Assembly: GCA_001000065.1 (NCBI GenBank)
Contig: LCGZ01000001.1
Location: 1 to 64,000 of the forward strand
Source: a candidate division TM6 bacterium GW2011_GWF2_43_87
Lineage (GTDB): Bacteria > Babelota > Babeliae > Babelales > Babelaceae
Reading direction: 5' to 3'
DNA: 64,000 nt
In this document: piece after piece, positions 18,573 to 28,107 of the stretch
How positions within the stretch are numbered: the stretch's first letter is position 1
Layout of the letters: each line of letters opens with the position of its first letter
Translations under genes and position numbers: made by a program
The notes under the pieces: model-generated
What the model was told of the DNA's origin: nothing
Seen by the model: the letters and a program-made list of their open reading frames with translations, nothing else
The model's database searches: none

Positions 18573-21125
18573 CTAAATTTTTTCCCCTAAAATGCGTCCC
18601 AGATAGTGCCCCGTATAACTCTCAGGACACCGAACAAGCGCTCCAGGTTCACCATATGCAACCACACGGCCACCTTCATCGCCACCCTCTGGACCCATGT
18701 CAATGATATAATCCGCGGTTTTCAACACATCCAGGTTGTGCTCAATAACCAATACTGAGTTTCCTTTATCAATCAAGCGGTCAAAAACTACCAACAACTT
18801 TTCAATGTCGCACGCATGCAACCCCGTCGTAGGTTCATCTAACACATACAACGTTTTACTGCCACGCTTTGCAAGTTCATTCACCAGCTTTATACGCTGG
18901 GCTTCACCGCCAGAAAGCGTCGTCGCCGGTTGCCCAAGGGCCAAATAATCAAGCCCTACGTCGCACATAAGCTGAATACGCTTTTTCACCGCAGTAAAGG
19001 TTGAAAAGAATTCCAACGCTTCACCAAAAGTTAGATTAAGTATATCAGAAATCGTTTTATTTTTAAACTTTATCTGTAATGTCTGTTCATTAAACCGCAG
19101 ACCTTTGCATTCTTTACATTGCATCGAAACATCCGCCAAGAAATGCATAGACACCGTAAGAACACCATCTCCCTTGCACGCTTCACAGCGCCCTCCATTG
19201 GGAACGTTAAAGCTAAAGCGCCCTGGCGTATACCCGCGCGCATTACTTTCTGGCAACGATGCAAATATATTTCGAATATCATCAAATATCCCAATATAAG
19301 TCGCAGGATTCGAGCGCGATGTTCGACCAATGGGACTCTGGTCGATCATTACGAGTGAGGCTAACTGCTCACTTCCTGTAACTTCAGCCACCGCAATCCC
19401 TGCAGGCCGCATACCTAATGCACCCTGCAATGCGGGTACCAACTCATCCATTATCAAAGAACTTTTACCAGATCCCGAAACTCCAGATACTCCACAAAGC
19501 ACACCCAGAGGAAATTTTACCGTTAAATCTTGTAAATTATTCGCCTTAGCACCCGAAAGCGTTATAAATCCAGTCGGCTTTCTAAGCGCAGTAGAACGGC
19601 TAATAACTCGCGCGCCCGATAAATACTGCCCCGTTATAGATCCACTAGTACGTGCAACCTCTTCTGGAGTACCAACCGCAACAATATGACCGCCATGCAC
19701 ACCGGCTGCGGGGCCCATATCAATAAGATAATCCGCATTTTTCATGGTATCACTATCATGCTCAACAACCAGCACCGTGTTACCCTGGTCTCGCAATCGT
19801 TTTAAAGTCTCTATAAGCCGATCATTGTCACGCTGGTGCAACCCAATACTTGGTTCATCCAAAATATAGAGCACTCCACTTAATGCAGACCCTAACTGAC
19901 GAGCAAGCCGAATACGCTGCCCCTCCCCACCCGAAAGGGATCCAGCCGTACGATTAATAGTCAAATAACCCAAGCCCACATCATTTAAAAAATGAAGGCG
20001 ATGAACAATCTCATCAATAAGAACCTGCGCAACTTCCCGTTCAAAACTAGTAAGTTCAAGCGTCTTAAAAAAAGCCAAACACTGCTTTATAGAAAGCTGA
20101 CCCACCTCATAAATATTTTTATTGTTAATCACAACCGAAAGCGCACGCTCGTTAAGGCGCTTGCCGCGGCACTGGTAACAGGTAGGCGCAAAAGCGAACC
20201 AATCGGCAGACTCAAACAACATTCCAAGTCCATGGCATCGAGCACAAGCACCTATAGGGGAATTGAAAGAAAAGAATCGAGGCTCAAGCTCAGGAAAAGC
20301 AGTCCAACATTGCACGCACATCCGCTGGGTGGAAAACATATGCTCCTGGTCACCAACCGCAATGGTGCAAAATCCCTTAGACAGACGACAAGCGCGATCA
20401 ATAGCCTCAGAAAGGCGAGCTCGCTCATCCACCTCTGCCGGCAAAACATCCAATTGATCCACAATGGCGTCAATGGTATGAGGAACTGTTTTTGAAAGCG
20501 CAAGCCGCACGACGTCATCCGCAGACTGCAACGTCACTTTATGCCCATCAATAACAAATTTACGCACTCCCTGCTCAACACAGGCCGTGAGCTCAGAAAC
20601 AAATGTGCCTTTACGACGGTAAGCAATAGGAGCACGAACCCCTACACACAAAGACACAAATCGCGTACATACCAATTCCAAAATTTGCTCAGTTGTACAG
20701 GTTGCAACCGGCAACTTACACTCGGGGCAATGTACCGTCCCAATACGAGCAAACAATACCCGCAGATAATCGTACACTTCGGTTATGGTCCCCACGGTTG
20801 AACGAGGGTTACTCCCTACGGTCTTTTGGTCAATAGCAATCGCAGGACAAAGCCCCTCTATTCGGTCACACTGCGCCTTGGGCGGCATACCCAAAAACTG
20901 GCGTGCATATAACGAAAGCGACTCAAGATAGCGCCGCTGCCCTTCGGCATACAACACATCAAAAGCCAACGAACTTTTGCCAGACCCCGAAGGACCGGTA
21001 ATAACGGTTAATGAATTTTTAGGAATAGAGACCGACACATTTTTTAAATTGTGCTCGCGCGCCCCCACCACAATAATAGAGGTTAGACTCTTATTAATCT
21101 CATTTTTCATCAGATTGATTTTCAT
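18573..21125 (-). CDS. uvrA: Excinuclease ABC subunit A, shortened
   Basis: UvrA finds bulky DNA lesions and loads UvrB for nucleotide excision repair. Both ABC modules are present: Walker A ITGPSGSGKSSLAFD and GVSGSGKSSLIMD, signatures GSLSGGEGQRIRLARQ and TLSGGEAQRIKLVNE, plus the zinc Cys pairs (CPEC, CVQCW, CARC, CYQC, CEAC, CKEC). It has 850 residues against about 940 usually. The loss is concentrated between GACARCHGLG and CYQCRGKRL, where about 15 residues replace roughly 100. This removes most of an inserted helical part of the first signature region. Either ATG at 21125 or 21110 may be the start. Confidence 0.95.
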   Translation of the reverse strand: MKINLMKNEINKSLTSIIVVGAREHNLKNVSVSIPKNSLTVITGPSGSGKSSLAFDVLYAEGQRRYLESLSLYARQFLGMPPKAQCDRIEGLCPAIAIDQKTVGSNPRSTVGTITEVYDYLRVLFARIGTVHCPECKLPVATCTTEQILELVCTRFVSLCVGVRAPIAYRRKGTFVSELTACVEQGVRKFVIDGHKVTLQSADDVVRLALSKTVPHTIDAIVDQLDVLPAEVDERARLSEAIDRACRLSKGFCTIAVGDQEHMFSTQRMCVQCWTAFPELEPRFFSFNSPIGACARCHGLGMLFESADWFAFAPTCYQCRGKRLNERALSVVINNKNIYEVGQLSIKQCLAFFKTLELTSFEREVAQVLIDEIVHRLHFLNDVGLGYLTINRTAGSLSGGEGQRIRLARQLGSALSGVLYILDEPSIGLHQRDNDRLIETLKRLRDQGNTVLVVEHDSDTMKNADYLIDMGPAAGVHGGHIVAVGTPEEVARTSGSITGQYLSGARVISRSTALRKPTGFITLSGAKANNLQDLTVKFPLGVLCGVSGVSGSGKSSLIMDELVPALQGALGMRPAGIAVAEVTGSEQLASLVMIDQSPIGRTSRSNPATYIGIFDDIRNIFASLPESNARGYTPGRFSFNVPNGGRCEACKGDGVLTVSMHFLADVSMQCKECKGLRFNEQTLQIKFKNKTISDILNLTFGEALEFFSTFTAVKKRIQLMCDVGLDYLALGQPATTLSGGEAQRIKLVNELAKRGSKTLYVLDEPTTGLHACDIEKLLVVFDRLIDKGNSVLVIEHNLDVLKTADYIIDMGPEGGDEGGRVVAYGEPGALVRCPESYTGHYLGRILGEKI

Positions 21126-21207
21126 ACCAGACTCACCCTTAGATTTATAATTTTTTTATTTCTATTTATTAAGGCTTCATATGTATAGTTTATCAAAAAA
21201 CACCGCT

Positions 21208-21236
21208 TTGACAAGCATTATAAACGCTTTTATATA
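21208..21236 (+). promoter_or_regulatory. Sigma-70-type promoter candidate
   Basis: TTGACA (21208-21213) and TATATA (21231-21236) are separated by 17 bp, about 130 bp before the prohibitin-like gene. The match to consensus is good, but a transcription start has not been shown. Confidence 0.5.
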
Positions 21237-21364
21237 CCCCGTTCTGTACCGCATGGCACATCTCTGGTACTCTATATGTCATCATGAAACCGGTTTTAAC
21301 CCGGATATGCACTGTATAATCATACCCATTTTTACATACAATAAGAACCTTAGGAGTTTTTACA

Positions 21365-22201
21365 ATGAGTTCACATGATTCATCCCAACGAGGATCAGGA
21401 TCTGCTTTTTTACCTTTCATATTGATTGGCGTAATCCTACTTGGGCTACTACTTTTCTCAGGGTTTTACTTGGTGGAGCCAGGAAAGGCAACCATACATC
21501 TACGGCTTGGAACGATTATAAAGACCAACACAAGCGCGGGGCTTTACTTCAAAATCCCTCTGGTCGACTCAATCACCACCTTTGACCTTCGTATCCAAAT
21601 GGCAACCATCGAAACCAACGCCCTTTCAAAAGATTTGCAAGGCGTTTCGGTTGGTATGGTGGTCAACTACCGCATCCAAGATGCCGCAGCACTCTATCAA
21701 AATATAGGGACGGAATTTGAAAAAATCATCATCAACCCCTTTGTGCAAGAAAGCGTAAAGGCTGTCGTTGCCAAATTCGACGCAGAAAGCCTAATTCAAA
21801 AACGGCATGAAGCCAAAGAACGGGTAATTGATGAACTTACAACACGTCTAAGCTCGAAACATATCCAATTGGTCGACTTTAACTTCACCCACCTAGATTT
21901 CTCTGAAGACTTTATAAAAGCCGTCGAATCCAAACAGATCGCCGAGCAAGATGCAAAACGAGCCGAAAATCAGACAAAGCAGGTTCGAGAAGAGGCAACG
22001 CAAGCACGCGCTCGAGCCGAAGCCGAAGCCTTTGCACTCAAAGTTAAACGTGAATCGCTAACGCCAGAACTAATTAAATTAAAAGAAGTTGAAGCTCAAA
22101 TTAAAGCCATAGAAAAATGGGATGGCCACCTGCCACAAATTACGGGATCAACTATTCCGCTCATGCCCCTGCTAGATAAACATGCAGAAATAAAGAAATA
22201 A
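21365..22201 (+). CDS. Prohibitin-like SPFH-domain membrane protein
   Basis: This 278-residue protein starts at ATG after TAGGAGTTTTTACA. It has one N-terminal membrane segment (LPFILIGVILLGLLLFSGFYLV), then an SPFH domain beginning VEPGKATIHLRLGTI, with YRIQDAAALYQNIG and VDFNFTHLDFSEDF. A charged coiled coil follows (AEQDAKRAENQTKQVREE). Prohibitin-type proteins form ring scaffolds in the membrane and in bacteria often control FtsH; an FtsH gene lies 7 kb away on the other strand. It appears monocistronic, with a hairpin terminator immediately after. Confidence 0.85.
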   Translation: MSSHDSSQRGSGSAFLPFILIGVILLGLLLFSGFYLVEPGKATIHLRLGTIIKTNTSAGLYFKIPLVDSITTFDLRIQMATIETNALSKDLQGVSVGMVVNYRIQDAAALYQNIGTEFEKIIINPFVQESVKAVVAKFDAESLIQKRHEAKERVIDELTTRLSSKHIQLVDFNFTHLDFSEDFIKAVESKQIAEQDAKRAENQTKQVREEATQARARAEAEAFALKVKRESLTPELIKLKEVEAQIKAIEKWDGHLPQITGSTIPLMPLLDKHAEIKK

Positions 22202-22242
22202 GGGCAAAGAAATAAAACGTAATTTTTTACAAAAAAGTGTAT

Positions 22243-22298
22243 AAAAAAGAGAGACAGTCATAGGTCACGTCTGGCCTTATTGGACGGTCTCTCTTTTT
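22243..22298. terminator. Bidirectional rho-independent terminator
   Basis: Arms aaaaaagagagac (22243-22255) and gtctctcttttt (22287-22298) pair perfectly with A- and T-runs on either side. It lies between the convergent prohibitin-like gene and the small minus-strand gene at 22323. Confidence 0.75.
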
Positions 22299-22322
22299 GG
22301 AGTTGAATTTGACAATAGATTA

Positions 22323-22529
22323 TTATCTACCACGCTGCCTAATCTGCTTGGCTTTACGCTGCTCCTTAACCCACCGGGCAAGAATATCAGCACCTGCTGT
22401 GGTTTGTTTAGAATCAGATAGGGTTGTAGGCTGGGAAGGAAAAAGATTTCCCTTTGTATCAATATCATCGGCATTGACATTTAGAAAATTTAATGCCATA
22501 ATAGTAATTAATAATAGAAAGTATTTCAT
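22323..22529 (-). CDS. Small secreted protein, unknown
   Basis: This 68-residue protein has a clear signal peptide (MKYFLLLITIMALNFLNVNA) and a short polar mature part ending in a basic stretch (RKAKQIRQRGR). GGAG lies about 10 nt before the ATG and a terminator follows, which supports a real gene. An 80-codon plus-strand frame overlaps it but has no signal or ribosome site. Function unknown. Confidence 0.55.
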   Translation of the reverse strand: MKYFLLLITIMALNFLNVNADDIDTKGNLFPSQPTTLSDSKQTTAGADILARWVKEQRKAKQIRQRGR

Positions 22530-22626
22530 TGCAACATAACTCCAAAAGTTAAAATCTTTAGATTAGGAATAAATTAAATATCTAGTACAGTTAGTATAAT
22601 AGTTAATAAAAAAAAGAGCAAGGCCC

Positions 22627-25314
22627 ATGACAAATTTTTTATCAAGCATTCTCTCAGCACTGGAAAGTTCAGAACTTCTACTATTTTTCACCTTGATAAC
22701 CATTATAATAAAACTCTCTATACTTTTTTTACTTCCGCCCTACATTTCAAAAATAAAAACTAGCAAAACCACAGCTATCTGGCTCTTTACAGCACTTTTG
22801 GCCTCCGTATGTGTTAGTATTAAATCCGCTGTATCCCTTTCCGTACAACTTCATGTGCTACCCCAAATTCCAGTTGTCACAAGCGTGCTCCTATGCATTT
22901 CACAGATAGCAAACATAGTATACCACCTTGCTCTTCTTGAATTTATTGAACATCTTATCAAAGCACCACCCTATAAGATATCAAGAATTTTGCGCTTCTG
23001 TATAGGAGGAGTGCTTGCGCTAGGATTAGTCTTATCAACCTTATTAAAAACAGGCTGGATAGTTCTTGGAGTTGACCTATGGCAAGCACACTATGCCTTT
23101 GTTTTCACCCTAGCGTTCTGGACCGTAACAAAGGCCCTCATAGCTATTTCTAAACCTAGCCTGCCAATTCTATTGAAATACCAGCTTAAAATATTCACTT
23201 ACATCTTTATGCTACCAGCATTTATTCTTAAGTTCATTAACGTAAACCCTTTCACAGGCGACTACACCGCTATCCTCCCCAACACCCTGATCTTATGCCT
23301 AACTTCGTTGGTAGGCACTGCCTCCATCTATTACTGCACCTTCCGTCTCATAGGCCTACGTTTTCTAAATGCCAAAGAACATATTACCACAACCAAACGA
23401 TACAGCTTTGTTGAAGCCTTTAAAAAAGTTGTCAGCCTCTTAGGCCAAGCAACTACCAGCTCAGAACTTAGACATATCGTTCAACATTTTTTCAGTGAAA
23501 CGTATTCTATCGCCCCAACTGCAACCCGCCTTATAATACAGAACGATAGCAACTACGACCACGAAACCGACGCTCAACGGAACATTCGCCTTGCCCTTGG
23601 CGCAAGCATCGATCTTGGAAATCTTTTGGAAAAATCACGAATCATAACACGCGATGAGATCGATTTTTCTGCTTACTATGAACAACAACCTGTTTATGCA
23701 GAGGCTGCCACTCTACTACGCAATCTAAACGCTGACGCACTCGTTCCCATTTACGATAAACAGACCTTAAGCGGCTTTATCATCATAGAACAAAACGCCC
23801 GCAAACAAAAATTCTTCAGCGGAACTGAGCAGGATGAGATGGCCGTGTTTGCTGCCTATCTAAGCTCCGTCATAAACCTTATTCGCAACCGAAGCCTAGA
23901 CTCCGTACTTGCAAAAGAAAAGCAATTAGAGGAAGAACTCTTCCATAAACACCAAGAAATTAACCACTACAAGGAGAGTATCCGCTCCTTCTTGCGCGAA
24001 TCCCACGAAAAAAAGATTGGCATACTCTTTTACCGCAATAACAAATTTTCACTCGGCAACCAAGCCGCCCAAGCCTTAATCGCTTGCGACCCCAACATGC
24101 AGCAGGGACACCCCGTAAGCCAGGCTCTCAAAAAACTCGCCCAACAGGCCGAACAGTATAAGAGTGTGCAGACAAGCACCATCACCCCATCGGCAAACAA
24201 AGTCCTTGCCATCACCGCCCTCCCAAGCCTTGAACGAACTGGCGTCATTGTCATAGTAACCCATCCCGACGTTTCTGATATCATCAACCTCCAAACCAAT
24301 GTACTAAAAGACCCGTCCCATTGGGATTACCTGCTCTACTTAGAAACTACTGAATCCGGCCGCATGGTCAACCGCCTCATTCCAGGCAAAAGTGCCACCT
24401 TACTCAATTTCAAAATAGACCTTCTAGGAGCCGCACTCAGCCGAAATGCAGCCCTTATCTCAGGCTCAAAAGACGATCAAATCGCCCTTGTAAACCTTTT
24501 ACATACTATAAGTTTGCGCAAGCAGCTTGTTAAAATATCACTCAAAGAGCCCGAACAAAACTTGGCGCAGGCAATGGCTCTCTTTGGTCTACCTCCCCTA
24601 CTGGGAGCTCCTACTCAAGCCCTCCCAATTCTTGAGCAATTAAACGGCACGGGCACCCTCTTTATTGAGGGAGTACATTTACTCGCTCTAGAGACTCAAA
24701 AATATCTAGCCGAATTTTTGCGATATGGATCCTTTAGGCGCCTAAAAGGTGATCATCGCTACTTTAGCGATGTTCGCGTAATCTGCTCCAGCAACCACGA
24801 TCTAACCCAACTAGCTAACAAAGGGCTCTTCTCATCAGAGCTACTGCAAGAACTGCGTCGCAGCAACCTCGCCATACCGGTCCCTGAAAAACTTTCACGG
24901 GCAGAATTTGACGAGCTCGTTGCAGGAATCTCCACCCAACTAACCGCAGAGTCCCCTTTCAAAAACATGCTGATACTCGATGAACGTGAGATAACGCTAC
25001 TTTTTGAACAAAAATTCCAGAGCATCGACGACCTAAAAAAACGTGTTCACGCACTCATTCTAAGCAAATCGCAAGCCAAAAAACTCGACCTTCCCTCAAC
25101 AAACTTAACCAGCGACGACATCATCGACCTCCACAATGGATCACCGGATGAAGAGCTCAATAAAATTCTACTACTGGGGAAAAAAGCACTTAAAGACCGT
25201 GCAGCACTCACCTATCTTTGGAATAAGTTCAAAAGCCAAACAAAAATTGCTACGCTTCTAAACGTTAATCGTTCTTCTGTTAATCGCCGATGCAAAGAAT
25301 TTGAGCTATCCTAA
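22627..25314 (+). CDS. Membrane-anchored regulator resembling a sigma-54 activator, degenerate
   Basis: This 895-residue protein has about seven hydrophobic segments in residues 1-260. A GAF-like domain follows (about 270-430), then a coiled coil and PAS-like region. Next comes a segment colinear with the sigma-54 activator AAA+ domain: GTGTLFIEGVHLLALETQKYLAEFLRYGS, cut here as GTGTLFIEGV, VRVICSSNHDL, and SELLQELRRSNLAIPVP. It ends in a Fis-type helix-turn-helix (TKIATLLNVNRSSVNRRC). The Walker A position reads SGSKDDQ, the GAFTGA loop is absent (LPPLLGAP), and Walker B lacks its Asp-Glu. It therefore probably binds DNA without acting as an ATPase. The recombinase gene follows 42 bases later. 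Confidence 0.65.
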   Translation: MTNFLSSILSALESSELLLFFTLITIIIKLSILFLLPPYISKIKTSKTTAIWLFTALLASVCVSIKSAVSLSVQLHVLPQIPVVTSVLLCISQIANIVYHLALLEFIEHLIKAPPYKISRILRFCIGGVLALGLVLSTLLKTGWIVLGVDLWQAHYAFVFTLAFWTVTKALIAISKPSLPILLKYQLKIFTYIFMLPAFILKFINVNPFTGDYTAILPNTLILCLTSLVGTASIYYCTFRLIGLRFLNAKEHITTTKRYSFVEAFKKVVSLLGQATTSSELRHIVQHFFSETYSIAPTATRLIIQNDSNYDHETDAQRNIRLALGASIDLGNLLEKSRIITRDEIDFSAYYEQQPVYAEAATLLRNLNADALVPIYDKQTLSGFIIIEQNARKQKFFSGTEQDEMAVFAAYLSSVINLIRNRSLDSVLAKEKQLEEELFHKHQEINHYKESIRSFLRESHEKKIGILFYRNNKFSLGNQAAQALIACDPNMQQGHPVSQALKKLAQQAEQYKSVQTSTITPSANKVLAITALPSLERTGVIVIVTHPDVSDIINLQTNVLKDPSHWDYLLYLETTESGRMVNRLIPGKSATLLNFKIDLLGAALSRNAALISGSKDDQIALVNLLHTISLRKQLVKISLKEPEQNLAQAMALFGLPPLLGAPTQALPILEQLNGTGTLFIEGVHLLALETQKYLAEFLRYGSFRRLKGDHRYFSDVRVICSSNHDLTQLANKGLFSSELLQELRRSNLAIPVPEKLSRAEFDELVAGISTQLTAESPFKNMLILDEREITLLFEQKFQSIDDLKKRVHALILSKSQAKKLDLPSTNLTSDDIIDLHNGSPDEELNKILLLGKKALKDRAALTYLWNKFKSQTKIATLLNVNRSSVNRRCKEFELS

Positions 25315-25356
25315 ACCTTAGAGATCGCTCAACTACCAAAGGAAAGGATACGCGCC

Positions 25357-26205
25357 ATGGAGCGTGAAGCAATTCAAGCGCACGTTGATGATTTTCTTCT
25401 TTTTTTGAAAGCGGAAAAGCACGTAGCAGAAAACACCTGCCGGTCGTATGCGTCTGACCTACGAAACTTTTTTGACTTTTGGCAGGCCTACGAACTCAAA
25501 AAAGAAAAAGTTACAGCATTCAAAGAGGTTACGCGCCATTATAGGGCCTCTGTCGCAGCCCAAAAAAGTCGCGCCAGCACCCTAGCCCGAAAACTCTCCT
25601 GCCTCAATTCATTCAATCGCTTTCTCGCAAACCGCGGCCTTGTTACACGTTTTACTCTCGTCAGACCCCATGTAACCCTCAAAGCCCCCGAGATTCTATC
25701 TATCAAAGAAATCGCTTATCTTCTAGATGAAGTTCCCCTAGAAAAGATTCCGTCTGCCACACCCTATCGCGACCGCAGCATCTTAGAACTTTTATATGCC
25801 ACGGGCATGCGCTGTTCTGAATTAAGTGCGCTAACACTTGCCCATATAACTATGACCGAAAAAAGTATCACGATTCCCGGCAAACGACGCCGAACCCGAA
25901 CCGTCTTTTTTGGAGAAAAAGCTCGAGTACAACTATCCAATTACTTAAAATGCGAACGCCCAACACCTGCTAATGATCGCGAAATCCTTTTCCTAAACCA
26001 GAGAGGGGAGCCGCTAACCACGCGCTCTATACAGCGAACCTGCAACATGTTCAGTGCATTTCTTCAAAGCAAAAAAACCGTCACCCCTCAGATACTGCGT
26101 CACTCATTTGCCGTGCACCTACTTGAAAAAGGCACCTGCATAGAGACCGTTCAGGAACTAATGGGACTTAATACACGCATAAGCACCGAAAGATATATCC
26201 GATAG
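25357..26205 (+). CDS. Tyrosine recombinase, XerC/XerD type, atypical active site
   Basis: This 282-residue protein starts at ATG after AAAGGAAAGGATA. It has the N-terminal SAM-like core-binding domain (LLFLKAEKHVAENTCRSYASDL, cut as VAENTCRSYASDL) and a C-terminal catalytic domain. The first Arg (ATGMRCSEL), Lys (PGKRRRTR), second Arg (LRHSFAVHLL) and Tyr (STERYIR) are in place. The His of HxxR reads Gln (QILR) and the GH box reads GL (MGLNTRIS). Xer proteins resolve chromosome dimers at dif. The protein ends three residues after Tyr. PBP2 begins 3 bases after its stop, suggesting an operon. Confidence 0.8.
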   Translation: MEREAIQAHVDDFLLFLKAEKHVAENTCRSYASDLRNFFDFWQAYELKKEKVTAFKEVTRHYRASVAAQKSRASTLARKLSCLNSFNRFLANRGLVTRFTLVRPHVTLKAPEILSIKEIAYLLDEVPLEKIPSATPYRDRSILELLYATGMRCSELSALTLAHITMTEKSITIPGKRRRTRTVFFGEKARVQLSNYLKCERPTPANDREILFLNQRGEPLTTRSIQRTCNMFSAFLQSKKTVTPQILRHSFAVHLLEKGTCIETVQELMGLNTRISTERYIR

Positions 26206-26208
26206 GCC

Positions 26209-28107
26209 ATGAAACCCACGTCCTCCATCCCCTCAGCCACAACCTCATCTACGTCTATTTCAAAGCGGCTCCGACTCCTACGCCTAGGGATATGCATAAT
26301 CTGCGCCGTCATTATCCTTACCCTGTTTCGATTTCAGGTCTTTAATGGCGAGTTTTTTAGGCATCATAGCCGACGTAACTTTCTGCGGCATAAAACTATC
26401 TCCTCCCTACGCGGAGCAATACTGGACCGGCATGGAGTCCCCTTGGCGTCTAACCGCCCAGTCACCTCACTCTTCTGGCATGGAACACGGTCTCCAAAGC
26501 TAACCGACAAACAAAATGCCCTTATTGATCTTATCAGCACTCTAGTCAATCCTCCCACTGCACATATACCCAACCGAGAAACCATCGCCCTGGCCGAACG
26601 ACTCGGCAATGACTGCGCGCTAATACCCGACCTGCCGTTTGAAAAACTCTGTTTCATAATGGAACACTACTCCCAAAATCCCAACATCTCGATTCAAACC
26701 GCATCTGCACGCTATTATCCACAAGGAAATACCGCGTGTCATATTGTAGGCTATTTCAGACCTTCGTCGCAACGCCAAAGCCTAATGGGCCTTGAAAAAC
26801 TTTTTGAAGAGCAGTTACGTGGCACCCCCGGGCAACAGGAGATGGTGGTTAATTCTATAGGGCACAACCTACTTTCCCGCGAAATTAAACGCGCACAAGA
26901 TGGGGAACCACTCTGGACTACTCTAGATCTAAACCTTCAGCGCATAGGGGAAGAACTATTCGACGAAGGGCTCGTGGGAGCATTAATTGCAATGGATGCA
27001 CAGACCGGCGACTTACTAGCCGTCGTATCAAAACCTTCCTTCGACCCTAACATGTTTACAGGACCTGTAAGCGATGACCTCTGGAAAAATTGCGTCGAAA
27101 ATAAACCTTTTATTAATCGAGCATTCAGCTCCTGTTACCCACCAGCATCCGTCTTCAAACTTATAACCGCAACTGCCATGATCGAAGAAAAAACGTTTCC
27201 TCCTAACACCTCCTGGCACTGCGCCGGAGAAATAAACTGGCATGGAAGATCTTGGAAATGCAGCAGCTATGAACATGGGGGCCATGGATTTATCTCTTCA
27301 ATCGAAGAAGCCCTTGCAAAATCGTGCAACATTCCCTTTTTTGAAATTGGGAAACGAATTAGTATCGATACTCTCGCCCGGTATGCTCACAAATTCGGGC
27401 TTGGAGAACCCACCGGCGTTATTTTCCCCGAAAAAGCTGGACTTATTCCAACCGCCGCGTGGAAAAGAAAAACCCGCGGAGAACCATGGTCACAGGGCGA
27501 AACTGTACTGGCTGCTATCGGACAGACCTACTGTCAAGCAACACCCCTTCAAATGATCCGCGTAGTGGGATCCATCTGTACCGGATTTTTAGTTCGCCCC
27601 CGCATCTTGCTTGCAGAATCCATCGATCGCAAGCCTCTAGAAATTTCGCAAGCGACACGAGAACTTCTTCAACGCTCCATGAAACGCACTATAAAACAGG
27701 GGACCGGGGTCAGCTTAAGCCGTCTTTCCCATATGGAAATTTACGGAAAAACAGGAACTGCTCAGACCAGTAGCCTTGAAAAACGAGGTATGGGTCGGCA
27801 ATACTTAGAGCACGGATGGTTCGTCTGCTGCGCACGCTACAAAGACTACCCTCCCATAGCACTTGCAGTCTTCTTAGAAAACGTAGGATCCTCAAGCTTT
27901 GCCACGCGCCTTACCAAAGATTTTCTGACTCGTTACTGCGCCCATCTAGACCATCAAGAAGCTGCAGACGAAGAGGCTGAAATTGAAGACAATGAAACAG
28001 GTGCGATTGAAGAGAAAACTCCTCAATCGCACCCTGAAATTTCTAGCGCAGAAAATTCAACTAATCTAGTTACGCAGTCGCCCGAGTCGCTGCAGCAACC
28101 TTCTTAG
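26209..28107 (+). CDS. mrdA: Penicillin-binding protein 2 (transpeptidase)
   Basis: This 632-residue protein cross-links peptidoglycan during elongation. It has an N-terminal membrane anchor (LRLGICIICAVIILTLF), a dimerisation region starting GAILDRHGVPLASNRP, and a transpeptidase domain with SxxK (PPASVFKLITA), SxN (KSCNIPFF) and KTG (YGKTGTAQTS). The C-terminus is an acidic, Ser/Glu/Pro-rich tail of about 50 residues. The tail overlaps the 3' end of rpsT on the opposite strand by 38 bases. MrdA is favoured over FtsI from overall sequence, but this is not certain. It shows that the cell makes peptidoglycan. Confidence 0.85.
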   Translation: MKPTSSIPSATTSSTSISKRLRLLRLGICIICAVIILTLFRFQVFNGEFFRHHSRRNFLRHKTISSLRGAILDRHGVPLASNRPVTSLFWHGTRSPKLTDKQNALIDLISTLVNPPTAHIPNRETIALAERLGNDCALIPDLPFEKLCFIMEHYSQNPNISIQTASARYYPQGNTACHIVGYFRPSSQRQSLMGLEKLFEEQLRGTPGQQEMVVNSIGHNLLSREIKRAQDGEPLWTTLDLNLQRIGEELFDEGLVGALIAMDAQTGDLLAVVSKPSFDPNMFTGPVSDDLWKNCVENKPFINRAFSSCYPPASVFKLITATAMIEEKTFPPNTSWHCAGEINWHGRSWKCSSYEHGGHGFISSIEEALAKSCNIPFFEIGKRISIDTLARYAHKFGLGEPTGVIFPEKAGLIPTAAWKRKTRGEPWSQGETVLAAIGQTYCQATPLQMIRVVGSICTGFLVRPRILLAESIDRKPLEISQATRELLQRSMKRTIKQGTGVSLSRLSHMEIYGKTGTAQTSSLEKRGMGRQYLEHGWFVCCARYKDYPPIALAVFLENVGSSSFATRLTKDFLTRYCAHLDHQEAADEEAEIEDNETGAIEEKTPQSHPEISSAENSTNLVTQSPESLQQPS

